From a virus, in the IMG/VR virus record IMGVR_UViG_3300009495_000033, positions 1 to 35,035 of that record: a stretch of DNA of 35,035 bases; one strand, written 5' to 3'. The stretch's first letter is position 1; every line of letters starts with the position of its first letter. Shown in pieces: positions 13,253 to 22,032 of the stretch. The notes beneath the pieces were generated by a model. That model made no database searches, was not told the origin of the DNA, and saw only the letters and a program-made list of their open reading frames with translations. The translations under genes and the position numbers were made by a program.

Positions 13253-13260
13253 TATAAATA
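13253..13260 (+). promoter_or_regulatory. T4-type late promoter TATAAATA, rightward
   Basis: An exact TATAAATA lies 40 bases before the gp48 start and would transcribe the hub and baseplate operon. It faces the leftward motif at 13284. Confidence 0.8.
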
Positions 13261-13283
13261 GAAATAGTAGTTTTTAATAACCC

Positions 13284-13291
13284 TATTTATC
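13284..13291 (-). promoter_or_regulatory. Late promoter variant GATAAATA, leftward
   Basis: Read leftward this is GATAAATA, one base off the consensus, 39 bases before the gp4 start. With T4 spacing its start (about 13278) lies to the right of the rightward start (about 13266), so the two transcripts overlap at their 5' ends. Confidence 0.6.
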
Positions 13292-13300
13292 GGAAAAGTT

Positions 13301-14344
13301 ATGAGCGCAAAAAACATATATCAATATCCTCTTCATGACGAAGATGATTATAAAGGTAGAATCAGATTTACTCTGTTCGCTGAACAGTACTTCAATACAG
13401 GTTTATCTGATATCTTATCCGATAAACAACAGGATATGAAGAATCTAAAAAAGAAAAGACAGGATCTTCTTGATCAGGTTAAAGCGGAGGCCAAGGAAAA
13501 CGAAGGTGATTACGGTACTGCTACTGACGTATCGTCCAAGGAACTATCTGAGGTTACCGCACAATTAGAAGAACTATCTAAAGACGTTGGTGCATTCAAT
13601 GGTCTACAGAACGAAACTGATATGGGTATGCGACCAAGACAGATTGTCGATACCGAAGTTCTTTTGTACCTACCACAGGGTCTACAGTTCCGTGACAATG
13701 TCACATACGAAAACGTTGATGTAGGTGCAACAGGTGCGGCAGTCGCGGGTGGTGCATCGGTACTAGGTTCTATGGCAGATGGTGTAGGGTCATTTGTAAA
13801 TGGTCTTACTGGTGGTGGTGCAAACGATGGTCTTGCAAAACTCGCAACAGTTAAACTTGCATCGTCTGCTGGTAAGTTCAGTGATGAAGTTACTGCGGGT
13901 CTTAAACTACAGACAGGTGTTACCACGAATCCAAACCAACGCTCGTTATTCAAACAAGTTAATATGCGAGAGTTTGCATTTAACTTTAAGATGATCGCAC
14001 GGTCTAAGGAAGAGGCTGCACAGGTCAAGAAGATCGTTAACTTTTTCCGTAGTGAGTTGTATCCCGAAGACATTCCTGTTACAATTGGTGGACAAGAGTT
14101 GTCTCTGGGTTATCAGTTCCCTAACAAGTTTAACCTTGAGTTCGAATATGATGGTAAGACTATTGCACACAAAGTTAAACCTTGTTTCTTACGTTCGGTC
14201 GATACCACTTACAATGCGAGTCAGATGGCGTTCCATGATGACGGAGAGTTCCTCGAAGTGGATATGAACCTTAACTTTACCGAAACCGTTACACTATCCA
14301 AGAAAGATATTCTTGACGTGGATGCGGATGGAGTTGGATTCTAA
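13301..14344 (+). CDS. gp48: Baseplate tail tube cap gp48
   Basis: This 347-residue protein (T4 gp48 364) has a helical charged insertion at about 42-95 (KKKRQDLLDQVKAEAKENEG). A tube-fold part follows: VLLYLPQGLQFRDNVTYENVDVG, a Gly/Ala-rich loop, then KQVNMREFAFNFKMIARSKEEAAQVKKIVNFFRSELYPE and LGYQFPNKFNLEFEYDGKTI. The NFKMIARS...IVNFFRSELYPE stretch is the hallmark of this family. gp48 forms the first ring above the hub, on which gp54 and the tube are built. It overlaps gp53 by one base (TAATG). Confidence 0.85.
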   Translation: MSAKNIYQYPLHDEDDYKGRIRFTLFAEQYFNTGLSDILSDKQQDMKNLKKKRQDLLDQVKAEAKENEGDYGTATDVSSKELSEVTAQLEELSKDVGAFNGLQNETDMGMRPRQIVDTEVLLYLPQGLQFRDNVTYENVDVGATGAAVAGGASVLGSMADGVGSFVNGLTGGGANDGLAKLATVKLASSAGKFSDEVTAGLKLQTGVTTNPNQRSLFKQVNMREFAFNFKMIARSKEEAAQVKKIVNFFRSELYPEDIPVTIGGQELSLGYQFPNKFNLEFEYDGKTIAHKVKPCFLRSVDTTYNASQMAFHDDGEFLEVDMNLNFTETVTLSKKDILDVDADGVGF

Positions 14345-15384
14345 TGAGTACAAAATACTTTCAACGATTTGAGAAGATATATTATAAGTTCGGGGACGAG
14401 ACTTCGTATTCTCTTTTCCAGAATCTTAGTCAATATGTCGATATCATTGATCAGGTCAAACCGCAACAGGCATTCTACGAAGATTATACTATCAAGTCCG
14501 GAGATAGACCAGATACGTTGGCCTTACAGTTGTATGATGACTACACTCATTACTGGACGTTCTATTTGATGAACGACCACTTACGTGAGTCTGGCTGGCC
14601 TTTGCAAAACGAAGAGTTATTGGAACGTGCTAAAGGTTTCTATCCTCATCGTATAATCACAACTACCGCAGATATTGCAACTGCCGAAGGTGGTTATGAC
14701 TTCAAGGTGGGACGAACAATAACAGGTCAGATATCGGGTACCGTAGGAACGATCATCAAACGAAACCTAGACTTGGGTCAGTTGGTGGTTGATACTGAAC
14801 ATGCGTACATAGAAGACAACGAAGACTTCGTTATAACGGTTAACAGTAATGGTGCGACCGAAATAACTTTGACCGATCCTTTGAAACGTTTCGCAAATAC
14901 TGATCAGTGGATCTTGTTGAAAAGGGATTTAGATAATCCAACTGAAGATCCTGTTTCTTTGTCTGGGTACTCTACAACTCTATCTGAGATAGACACTGTC
15001 GTAAATATTAGAAACATCCCATTCGAAGTCGGTAACTACGAGTATACGTTGACTACAAGGGTGAGACTGTTTAATGATGGCGAAGCAAGGTTTCAGGCAG
15101 GAGAACAGATATACTTCCGTGACGATACCACGGGTCTGGTAGTATTTGCACGTATTCACAGAGAAGATGCACAATACAACGCAGTACATCATTATGAAAA
15201 CTCAGCTGGAGAATACGTAGACATTGATCCATTTGTGGAGGAGATACCTTCATCGTTAACCGAAGTGACCTACTATGAACGAATGGTTGCACGTAACGAT
15301 GACTTGAAACAGATCAAGGTATTGAAAAACACTAGTGTTGAAAGTGTAACTAAAGAATTTTATAGGTTGACAAATAACCGATGA
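14344..15384 (+). CDS. gp53: Baseplate wedge protein gp53
   Basis: The N-terminal 95 residues match T4 gp53, with the LysM-like motif YTIKSGDRPDTLALQLYDDYTHYWTFYLMNDHLRESGWPL. The T4 protein is about 196 residues; this one is 346. The extra part (about 105-340) is beta-rich, with FKVGRTITGQISGTVGTIIKRNLDLGQLVVD and later strands, ending YERMVARNDDLKQIKVLKNTSVESVTKEF. gp53 joins wedge sectors around the hub. It overlaps the neighbours on both sides by one and four bases. Confidence 0.88.
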   Translation: MSTKYFQRFEKIYYKFGDETSYSLFQNLSQYVDIIDQVKPQQAFYEDYTIKSGDRPDTLALQLYDDYTHYWTFYLMNDHLRESGWPLQNEELLERAKGFYPHRIITTTADIATAEGGYDFKVGRTITGQISGTVGTIIKRNLDLGQLVVDTEHAYIEDNEDFVITVNSNGATEITLTDPLKRFANTDQWILLKRDLDNPTEDPVSLSGYSTTLSEIDTVVNIRNIPFEVGNYEYTLTTRVRLFNDGEARFQAGEQIYFRDDTTGLVVFARIHREDAQYNAVHHYENSAGEYVDIDPFVEEIPSSLTEVTYYERMVARNDDLKQIKVLKNTSVESVTKEFYRLTNNR

Positions 15385-16709
15385 AGAACGAGAACCAATC
15401 ACAATATAAGATAACGCAAGCGTTTATTACTGCCGAACAAACGGGTGGTGAGGAAGTGTCTAACCGTATCAATTTGAACTCGAACATTGTAGAATTGGTA
15501 TTCTTCGAGAGTCTAGAGAAACCTTATATCTCTGGACAAATCGCTATATCCGATGATCAGGGTTTCATTGATGGTATAGGATTTTCTGGAACCGAAAGAT
15601 TATTCATTGAAATGGCATCTGAAGATAAAACTTTATTGCCAGTAATGTCCAGATCATTTATGATGACTAGTATTGATCAAGTGATTAAAAGTAATGATGC
15701 TGGACAAGCCAGTATATATGTATTCACTATCATGGACGAACACGCAGTCGTTAGTAAGTCGAAGAAGATATCACGTACAGTCAAAGACACATTAGAGAAA
15801 GAGATCACTAAGATATGTGGTCATGATCTAAAGAAAGACGTGGACTTGTCCTATCTAGAACCGTCTATTCAAAGCAACATGAAGGTACTGATTCCTTACT
15901 TGCATCCACTCGAAGCATGTGATTGGTTGAGAGACAGAGCTACTACCACCAATGGTTGTCCGTTATTCTTGTATGCATCTATACACGACACTAATATTCG
16001 GTTGGGTAGTCTTGACAAGATGTTGGAACAAAATCCTTGGAATAGTGAATTACCGTATCTTTACTCACCATCAAACGTAAAGAAGACCGAAGATAAATCC
16101 CCGTTACACCGTACATTCCAAGTGCAGACTATGAGAACGGCCAAGATGCAGAACACATTTAAACAGATGATGTCTGGTGGTGTTGGTTCATCTTACAGAA
16201 ACACTAACCTTTCGACAGGACAAATTGGTTCTGAACACTTTAGTGTAAAAAAATTGCTTGACAAGATCTCAGATTCTGGTATAATAGAGGCTGGGAAACA
16301 AAACGTATATCCAGAAGAATTTAAACTAAATGATGAATACGTTGATGAATTAGATTCTAAAATATATCATCAAGTCACATCTACAGGCACATATGGTACC
16401 TTCAAGAGTTATCATGATGAAATGAAGCCAGGCAGTTTCAAGACCAAGGTTGGAAACATTGCTATAAGGAATATGTTATACAAGAATCAATTTGAATTAA
16501 CAGTTCCAGGCGCAGGGTTCATTGTTGCAAAGGCCAGTGTTGGTGATATAGTTAAGATTCAAACAATCTCCGATGATGGTGACCCACAGTCAACCGAACC
16601 TTTCGACTTATTACGAACAGGTGAGTTCCTAATCTATAACACAAGACACACATTCAAGAACACACGTCATGATGTTGTTATGACCGTGTGCAAGTTGGTG
16701 AGAGGATAA
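15381..16709 (+). CDS. gp27: Baseplate hub protein, gp27-like
   Basis: This 442-residue protein (T4 gp27 391) opens with hub-type strands (IVELVFFESLEKPYISGQIAISDDQGF; TERLFIEMASED). An oligomerisation/SH3-like part follows, then the motif LIPYLHPLEACDWLRDRATTTNGCPLFLYASIHDTNIRLGSLDKML, typical of gpD/gp27-type hubs, and finally a C-terminal beta domain (GAGFIVAKASVGDIVKIQTIS...FLIYNTRHTFKN). Gene order gp48-gp53-hub-gp5 supports it. The hub forms the trimeric ring that holds the needle. Sequence identity to T4 is low; function follows from fold pattern and position. Confidence 0.75.
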   Translation: MKNENQSQYKITQAFITAEQTGGEEVSNRINLNSNIVELVFFESLEKPYISGQIAISDDQGFIDGIGFSGTERLFIEMASEDKTLLPVMSRSFMMTSIDQVIKSNDAGQASIYVFTIMDEHAVVSKSKKISRTVKDTLEKEITKICGHDLKKDVDLSYLEPSIQSNMKVLIPYLHPLEACDWLRDRATTTNGCPLFLYASIHDTNIRLGSLDKMLEQNPWNSELPYLYSPSNVKKTEDKSPLHRTFQVQTMRTAKMQNTFKQMMSGGVGSSYRNTNLSTGQIGSEHFSVKKLLDKISDSGIIEAGKQNVYPEEFKLNDEYVDELDSKIYHQVTSTGTYGTFKSYHDEMKPGSFKTKVGNIAIRNMLYKNQFELTVPGAGFIVAKASVGDIVKIQTISDDGDPQSTEPFDLLRTGEFLIYNTRHTFKNTRHDVVMTVCKLVRG

Positions 16710-17596
16710 TGAAAGCAATCCAAACAGAATACTATGGTGACAATACTCGTTGGTTTATTGCAGATGTTGTTGACCACACACCCCCATATGGTTTAGAAGG
16801 TCGTGTCAAGATTCGTGTACACGGAGTACACAATCCATCTACAAGAGAGATACCGCAGAACGATCTACCTTGGGCCCAAGTAGTACTACCTACCACAGAG
16901 GCGGGTGTGTCTGGTTTAGGTAGTACACCTAGACTGTCTTCAGGTGCAACGGTATTCGGATTCTTTATGGACGGTGTTGCTTCACAGATACCACTAGTGT
17001 TAGGATCTATACCTAAGATAGAGTATCCGACACGTGTTCAACGTGATGTTCAGTTCAAGACGGTACAAGAGAGAATCTCACAAGACGTGGTATTCTTTGA
17101 ACAACAAATAGGTGTTGTCGATGCGGTAAAGGTCGAGAACGACAATGTCGGTCGAGTCTATGGTAATACAATGCAGTCTCGTCAGTTAGAGGGAGTCAAG
17201 TACTTCCTTAGTGCTGGTTACACGTTGAAACAATCTGTCGGTATTATGGCAGGACTTATTTTCAAGTCAAGACTTAACCACACCGGAGAAGAGACTGCGG
17301 GTGAAGATAATCCTCTAGGTATTGCGGGATGGGAAAACGAACGTAAACTATTACTCAAGAACTTTAGTAACGATTGGGCGAAATATGCGACTCAATTGGT
17401 CTTCACTAAATTTGAACTAAATAGTAGTCAAGCGGCCGCAAACATTCGTTTACGTAAAACGGATACTAACGAAAAAGGTCTAAAGAACAATTGTCAACGA
17501 GTCTTTGCAAAGTATTATCTTGGTGTAAAGAAAGAGAGTGACTTCGAAAGTGTAGAGAGACTCTGCATTGGTCTTCAGGAACTAATAGGTGAATAA
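16709..17596 (+). CDS. gp5: gp5-like hub needle: OB domain plus degenerate tail lysozyme
   Basis: I chose ATG 16709 (TAATG, GAGAGG upstream); an earlier GTG lacks a site. Residues 1-110 form the gp5/VgrG OB domain (FIADVVDHTPPYGLEGRVKIRVHGVHNP, LPWAQVVLPTTEAGVSG, GATVFGFFMDGVASQIPLVLGSI). Residues about 160-295 match the phage tail lysozyme (Phage_lysozyme2) pattern: FLSAGYTLKQSVGIMAGL, GIAGWENERKLLL, QLVFTKFELN. The catalytic Glu expected after MAGL (phi29 gp13 MQSES) is K186 here (IFKSR), so hydrolase activity is doubtful. T4's C-terminal beta-helix is missing and is supplied by the gene at 19500. Confidence 0.8.
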   Translation: MKAIQTEYYGDNTRWFIADVVDHTPPYGLEGRVKIRVHGVHNPSTREIPQNDLPWAQVVLPTTEAGVSGLGSTPRLSSGATVFGFFMDGVASQIPLVLGSIPKIEYPTRVQRDVQFKTVQERISQDVVFFEQQIGVVDAVKVENDNVGRVYGNTMQSRQLEGVKYFLSAGYTLKQSVGIMAGLIFKSRLNHTGEETAGEDNPLGIAGWENERKLLLKNFSNDWAKYATQLVFTKFELNSSQAAANIRLRKTDTNEKGLKNNCQRVFAKYYLGVKKESDFESVERLCIGLQELIGE

Positions 17597-19503
17597 TGCC
17601 TTTAAATAAAAGTCAACTTAATGCTAGATTAGCAGACAACCAAGCTGGTTCGAGTATTGGTGATAATCTCGATGCAACTGCAAAAGCGTTAACCGAAAAT
17701 ACGTTCGCAAACAATGCGACACTATTGGGTAGTGAAACGGGTGCGGTTTTCGGTGGTATTACTAGTATGGAGTCTAAGATCGATAACGCCGGTCAGACCG
17801 CCATGGGTGACGCTGCGTGTTCTTTTGGTGATCAGGTAACAGGATTATCCGGTGTCGCAGATCCCGCATCTTCTCTGATGACCCTGTCTGTTCCTGATCT
17901 CACAGTAACAGTGGGTGCGGACTCCGGTGCGGAAACTACTATAACCGAAGGCGTCCAAGAAGAACAATCTGTATCTGACGTGGTTGTTCAGTTAACCGGA
18001 CTAGGATCACCTGTTGCTAAACTAGAAGTGGAGACACTAGGTGCATCATCTCTAGACGCAATTAGTGCAACTGCATCCGATGTTGAAGGTAAGTCTTCTG
18101 CATTGAAGTCAAAGATCCAAGGGGTCGCGAGTGAAGTAAAGGCTGCATCTGGAACAGGTGGGGGTGCGTCTGGTGGACTGGGTGCGATTACCGATACCAT
18201 AAAGAAGGCAGAAGGTATGGTCGCAGATATTACCGCAGAGGTATCTTCCATTCAATCATTGAACCCTGCCGCAGACCCATTGAGTAATGTTAAGAACGAT
18301 ATTGGTAGTGGCACTACCGATTTACAGAATAATTTAAACTCCATTAGTGCGAGTGCGAGTGATATCGGTGCCGCGATCACTAGTGGAACCAATGCACCGC
18401 TCCAAGGATTAGAAAAGAATCAAGGTGCATTGCAAGACTTCTTCAATAAGTCTCCGGTTAAGACTGGTCTTGGCATGTTACAGGATATCGCAGAGGACAT
18501 TACCAACGCTGCGACTAGCCTAGTGCGAGGTGTTACCAGTAACGCAAACCTTGGATTAAGTAAAGTCACGGAAATTGTTTCTTCTGCATTGGATGGTACT
18601 TTAGAAGGTGTTGCGAAGGCGACACAATCAACAATCAGAGAAGATAAAACACTCAGTCCTAAAATGAAGGCTGTTATCGGAACGATACCCGAAGGTAAGA
18701 CCAACGATGAGTTTGTTAATGAGGTCAAAGTAAAGGCGAAGGCCGCAGGTATCAGTGATGCAGAGATCGAATCGACACAGAAACGTGTCTTCGCTGCTGA
18801 GGCAGATTTCTCTGCATTAGACACCACAATTTCTGGTTCACTTATAACTACCTCAGAATCGTTTGTAGTTGAAGACTTTGATCTCACTGAGACACTTGCT
18901 AAGTTCGATGGTCAGAGTAGTGCGTTTGAATCGTACACTTATATTGATTCTAAGGAAGAACTGGGTACAGAATTTAGACTTATCAACCGTCCTATTACTG
19001 GAATGGTTGTACATGCGTCAGACACTTATACTAACCAGAACATTGGCGCAGAAGAGATACATGTTGACCATACTAGTTCAGGTGAAGATGGTATCCAGTA
19101 CCACTTAATTATTCGTAGAGACGGTCGTCTACAAAGAGCTAGACCAATGGATAGAAAAACCTCTAATGTGGTAAATGGTCACACGGATAAGGTGATCGAG
19201 ATATGTTTGGTCGGTGGTTTAAACTGTTCGACTGGTTGCGATAATCCAGATCAGTATCGTTCCTCACAGTCATTCACTCGTGAACAGATGACAACCTTTG
19301 AATCAGTATGTGAAGCATTCTATAGAAGATATCATGGTGGACAGATATTTGGTCATAACGAAATACAACCTTTGGTGACTGACCCATACTTTGATGTAAC
19401 GCAATATGTAGAAACGGTATTCCGCAAGAAGTCTGTATACGAAGACTTATCGGTAGACACGTCTTTAACTCCATCTGAATTGATAACGAAGAAACCACAA
19501 TGA
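17596..19503 (+). CDS. Baseplate hub-associated N-acetylmuramoyl-L-alanine amidase
   Basis: In this 635-residue protein, residues 1-440 are Ala/Ser/Thr-rich with coiled segments (LKSKIQGVASEVKAAS, ADITAEVSSIQSL). Residues about 465-610 form an Amidase_2/T7 lysozyme-like domain: ITGMVVHASDTYTNQ (H473), IQYHLIIRRDGRLQRARP (Y502), VIEICLVGG, and FGHNEIQPLVTDPYFD (H587, D596). H473, H587 and D596 fit the AmpD-type zinc triad. The position usually occupied by a catalytic Lys two residues before the Asp is V594. It probably cuts peptidoglycan during tail penetration. The gene lies between the two halves of gp5 and overlaps both neighbours. Confidence 0.85.
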   Translation: MPLNKSQLNARLADNQAGSSIGDNLDATAKALTENTFANNATLLGSETGAVFGGITSMESKIDNAGQTAMGDAACSFGDQVTGLSGVADPASSLMTLSVPDLTVTVGADSGAETTITEGVQEEQSVSDVVVQLTGLGSPVAKLEVETLGASSLDAISATASDVEGKSSALKSKIQGVASEVKAASGTGGGASGGLGAITDTIKKAEGMVADITAEVSSIQSLNPAADPLSNVKNDIGSGTTDLQNNLNSISASASDIGAAITSGTNAPLQGLEKNQGALQDFFNKSPVKTGLGMLQDIAEDITNAATSLVRGVTSNANLGLSKVTEIVSSALDGTLEGVAKATQSTIREDKTLSPKMKAVIGTIPEGKTNDEFVNEVKVKAKAAGISDAEIESTQKRVFAAEADFSALDTTISGSLITTSESFVVEDFDLTETLAKFDGQSSAFESYTYIDSKEELGTEFRLINRPITGMVVHASDTYTNQNIGAEEIHVDHTSSGEDGIQYHLIIRRDGRLQRARPMDRKTSNVVNGHTDKVIEICLVGGLNCSTGCDNPDQYRSSQSFTREQMTTFESVCEAFYRRYHGGQIFGHNEIQPLVTDPYFDVTQYVETVFRKKSVYEDLSVDTSLTPSELITKKPQ

Positions 19504-20942
19504 CAACAGAAACAGATAAAAATTCGTTAGGAAAGAATACCGCCAAGGACAAAACACTTGGTGTACCACAGGAAGGATTTCAAGATCCTACTGGTGAGTT
19601 TCCTAGAACTAACTATCACTATACGTCTAGTATAAACCAAGCTGCCCGTGGGTTTCAGGTAAATGAACTCTATGTTGGGGGTGGTGACTATAAAGTATCA
19701 CTTAATATAGAAGATCAACAACCATCACAGTATCCGTTTAATCAGGTCATGGAGACCGCATCTGGTCATGTGATTGAACATGATGATACGCCAGGCGGAG
19801 AACGTATTCTTATCAAACACCGTAAGGGTGGTGGTATCGAAATGCGAGCGGACGGTTCTATTATTATATCATCCCCGAACAATAAAGTCGAGGTGACCGG
19901 AGGAGACAATACGGTCATCGTAGAGGGTGATGCGGAGATGGTCTATAAAGGTAATCTGAACCAGACGGTTACGGGTGACTGGAATATGGACGTGGGTGGT
20001 AATCATAATCTTAATATACATGGTAACTCAAGGCAACATGTTTTACTAAACAAACGTACCGAAGTATCGAAGAACACCGAATATACAACTAAGGGATCTG
20101 CGTCATACAAGACCGTGGAGAATAGGGCGGAGATTACTCTGGGCAATAACTCTAACTGGACTAAGGGTTACTACAAGAACCATGTTCAGGGAGAACTCCA
20201 GTTGATGACCGATAATCGTTTGACTACGACTGCGGGATCAGAATACATTGCTACATCACCTGTTATGTCTATCACAGGTTCTGAATTATCCGTCATGGGT
20301 ATGAAAGGTGTGATTGGGGGTGAACAAGTAGAGATGACTTCTCCCGTTTACATGGGGCCAATGGGTGCGGTTCCTTTTGCATCTGGTGCTGCGTTCTATG
20401 GATCATTCCACGGACAGGCAACAGAGGCGATTAAGTCATACAACGCAAACGTAGCAGACAAGGCAAAGACTGCGTTCCAAGCACAGAAGGCGGGAACCGC
20501 TGGTGCATTAGGGGCATCTGGATCTGCAACTGATCCTACAGTTAAGAAAGCAGAGGAAGGACAAGAGACTCCAACACCTAAGAAACCAGTACCACTTGCA
20601 GATGCGATTGGTGCAATGATGACAATGGGTGACTTTGCGGTACGTGCGATATCTGTTGATGCGTCTGACTCACTCAAGAATAAGATTCTTCTACGTGACG
20701 ATTACGAGGGACTGTTCGAAAAGGTTCCGACAACCCAAGAACTTAGGTCTAAGATTCGCGACACTGCTAACCGTTCTTTGATTGGAAACAAGATGGTAGG
20801 TGAAGGTAGACTTAATTCTGACTATGATAACACTAGTCCACCGAAGATAGGACGTGCAGTTTCAGCTAAACCGTCTTCGAGATTTGGTATGGTGCCTATA
20901 GGTAATTCAATTGAGAATAGAGGAAAGAGGTTTAAAGGATGA
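19500..20942 (+). CDS. gp5: Cell-puncturing needle, gp5 C-terminal beta-helix-like
   Basis: In this 480-residue protein, residues about 75-290 form a repetitive beta-helix of the gp5/VgrG type. It starts with GHVIEHDDTPGGERILIKHRKGGGIEMRADGSIIISSPNNKVEVTGGDNTVIVEGDAEMVYKG, followed by NLNQTVTGDWNMDVGGNHNLNIHGN. Together with the OB protein at 16709 it makes up a gp5 split into two genes. The C-terminal 180 residues are Ala/Lys-rich (NVADKAKTAFQAQKAG), ending in a basic tail. T4 has OB, lysozyme and beta-helix in one chain with maturation cleavage; here separate genes give the same parts. ATGA overlap with the amidase gene. Confidence 0.8.
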   Translation: MTTETDKNSLGKNTAKDKTLGVPQEGFQDPTGEFPRTNYHYTSSINQAARGFQVNELYVGGGDYKVSLNIEDQQPSQYPFNQVMETASGHVIEHDDTPGGERILIKHRKGGGIEMRADGSIIISSPNNKVEVTGGDNTVIVEGDAEMVYKGNLNQTVTGDWNMDVGGNHNLNIHGNSRQHVLLNKRTEVSKNTEYTTKGSASYKTVENRAEITLGNNSNWTKGYYKNHVQGELQLMTDNRLTTTAGSEYIATSPVMSITGSELSVMGMKGVIGGEQVEMTSPVYMGPMGAVPFASGAAFYGSFHGQATEAIKSYNANVADKAKTAFQAQKAGTAGALGASGSATDPTVKKAEEGQETPTPKKPVPLADAIGAMMTMGDFAVRAISVDASDSLKNKILLRDDYEGLFEKVPTTQELRSKIRDTANRSLIGNKMVGEGRLNSDYDNTSPPKIGRAVSAKPSSRFGMVPIGNSIENRGKRFKG

Positions 20943-21535
20943 TCATATTACCAGATCCGTTATACAACCCAAATTTTCTTGATGGTGATCAGATCTCATC
21001 TAGAACTAAACTTGCGCCAGGCGTAACCATCGCAAAGTACCTTGGTGCGTATGGGGATAAGACACCGTTCTCTCATGTAGGCCCAGCCGAAGACCGTAAA
21101 CAAATTGCACGTAACCTTTATCTCCACGCAGAGATGTATCGAACGATTAACGGTAACACCGACTTGTTCAACAATGTACGTCTTATTGTGAGTGAAGGTA
21201 TCTACAAGGGTGGCCCTCTAGAAACTGTCGGGGGTGACAATCTGAAGAAAAAGGATGGTCGTCTTGTGGCATATCAGGTAATCGATAGAGAAGGCAAGAT
21301 AGATCACAGTGCGACATTTGATATTGCAGAGTATTGGAAAGACTATTGTTTTTATGAAAAGCTTACACTCGACTATGACATCTACAATCCAGATGGTTCG
21401 TTGACATCTCAGATTGTTGTTGAGATGCCCGAAGTGACTGAATCATTTGACCTAAACTTTGGGTTGGGTATCTCTACCATTTATAATGGAAAACAACTGT
21501 CTGGCGGAGAATTAATCGAAGTTAAGTTAGATTAA
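20939..21535 (+). CDS. Baseplate-region protein of unknown function
   Basis: This 198-residue protein lies between the needle and gp25. It contains DPLYNPNFLDGDQISSRTKLAPGVTIAKYLGAYGDKTPFSH at the start, then a helix (AEDRKQIARNLYLHAEMYRTI) and a beta-rich second half (YEKLTLDYDIYNPDGSLTSQIVVEMPE). I recognise no catalytic motif with confidence. Position and the four-base overlap with the needle gene suggest a needle-tip, adaptor or chaperone role; T4 has PAAR protein gp5.4 in a comparable context, but the sequence does not look like PAAR. Confidence 0.65.
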   Translation: MIILPDPLYNPNFLDGDQISSRTKLAPGVTIAKYLGAYGDKTPFSHVGPAEDRKQIARNLYLHAEMYRTINGNTDLFNNVRLIVSEGIYKGGPLETVGGDNLKKKDGRLVAYQVIDREGKIDHSATFDIAEYWKDYCFYEKLTLDYDIYNPDGSLTSQIVVEMPEVTESFDLNFGLGISTIYNGKQLSGGELIEVKLD

Positions 21536-21539
21536 ATCG

Positions 21540-21547
21540 TATAAATA
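21540..21547 (+). promoter_or_regulatory. T4-type late promoter TATAAATA before gp25
   Basis: An exact TATAAATA lies 26 bases before the gp25 ATG and gives a short leader containing AAGG and AAGAGA. It marks the start of the wedge operon. Confidence 0.8.
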
Positions 21548-21573
21548 GATACAAGGTTATTTAAGAGACTACT

Positions 21574-22032
21574 ATGGCAATCACAAGATCATTATCGATA
21601 GAAGACAGGAATTTAGAAGCGTCCTCTACCGTACAGGCAACTAAGAACAGAGAGTATTCAGATCTGGATCTGTCATTGGCCGTGTCTCCGACAACCAAAG
21701 ACGTATTCCGAAAACGTAATGTCGAATCTGTTAAGTTCGCAGTTAAGAATTTATTACTGACCAATCAGGGAGAGAAACCATTCAATCCCTATTGTGGCGG
21801 TAACCTATACAATTTCCTGTTTGAACTGGCAGATCCTGCGACAGAAAAAAACATCATTCGTGAAATCAGAAACGTGATCGAAGTGTATGAACCCCGTGTT
21901 GACGTACCCTCTTTGAGAGTAGTTGTTAACATGCAACCGGATGACAATGCAGTGGAAGTTACGGTTATCTTTAAGATAATCAACACTGGAGAACTCGTAG
22001 AATTTACTACCGTATTAAGTAGGTTAAGATAA
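21574..22032 (+). CDS. gp25: Baseplate wedge protein gp25
   Basis: This 152-residue protein (T4 gp25 132) is of the GPW_gp25 family, with DLDLSLAVSPTTKDVFRKRNVESVKFAVKNLLLTNQGEKPFNPYCGGNLYNFLFE. The conserved EPR core is in VIEVYEPRVDVPSLRVVV. gp25 is the sheath-initiating core of each wedge and is conserved across contractile injection systems. The stop is directly followed by the gp6 ATG. Confidence 0.95.
   Translation: MAITRSLSIEDRNLEASSTVQATKNREYSDLDLSLAVSPTTKDVFRKRNVESVKFAVKNLLLTNQGEKPFNPYCGGNLYNFLFELADPATEKNIIREIRNVIEVYEPRVDVPSLRVVVNMQPDDNAVEVTVIFKIINTGELVEFTTVLSRLR

Noticed and set aside
13510-14073. 187-codon minus-strand frame opposite gp48
   Set aside because: Shadow of a well-supported gp48; no start signal or recognisable motif.
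18420-18887. 155-codon minus-strand frame opposite the amidase gene
   Set aside because: Composition mirrors the Ala/Ser-rich coding strand; no independent support.
20939-21535. Call as PAAR spike-tip protein
   Set aside because: The position fits, but the sequence is too long and lacks the PAAR repeats and metal-binding His/Cys pattern.
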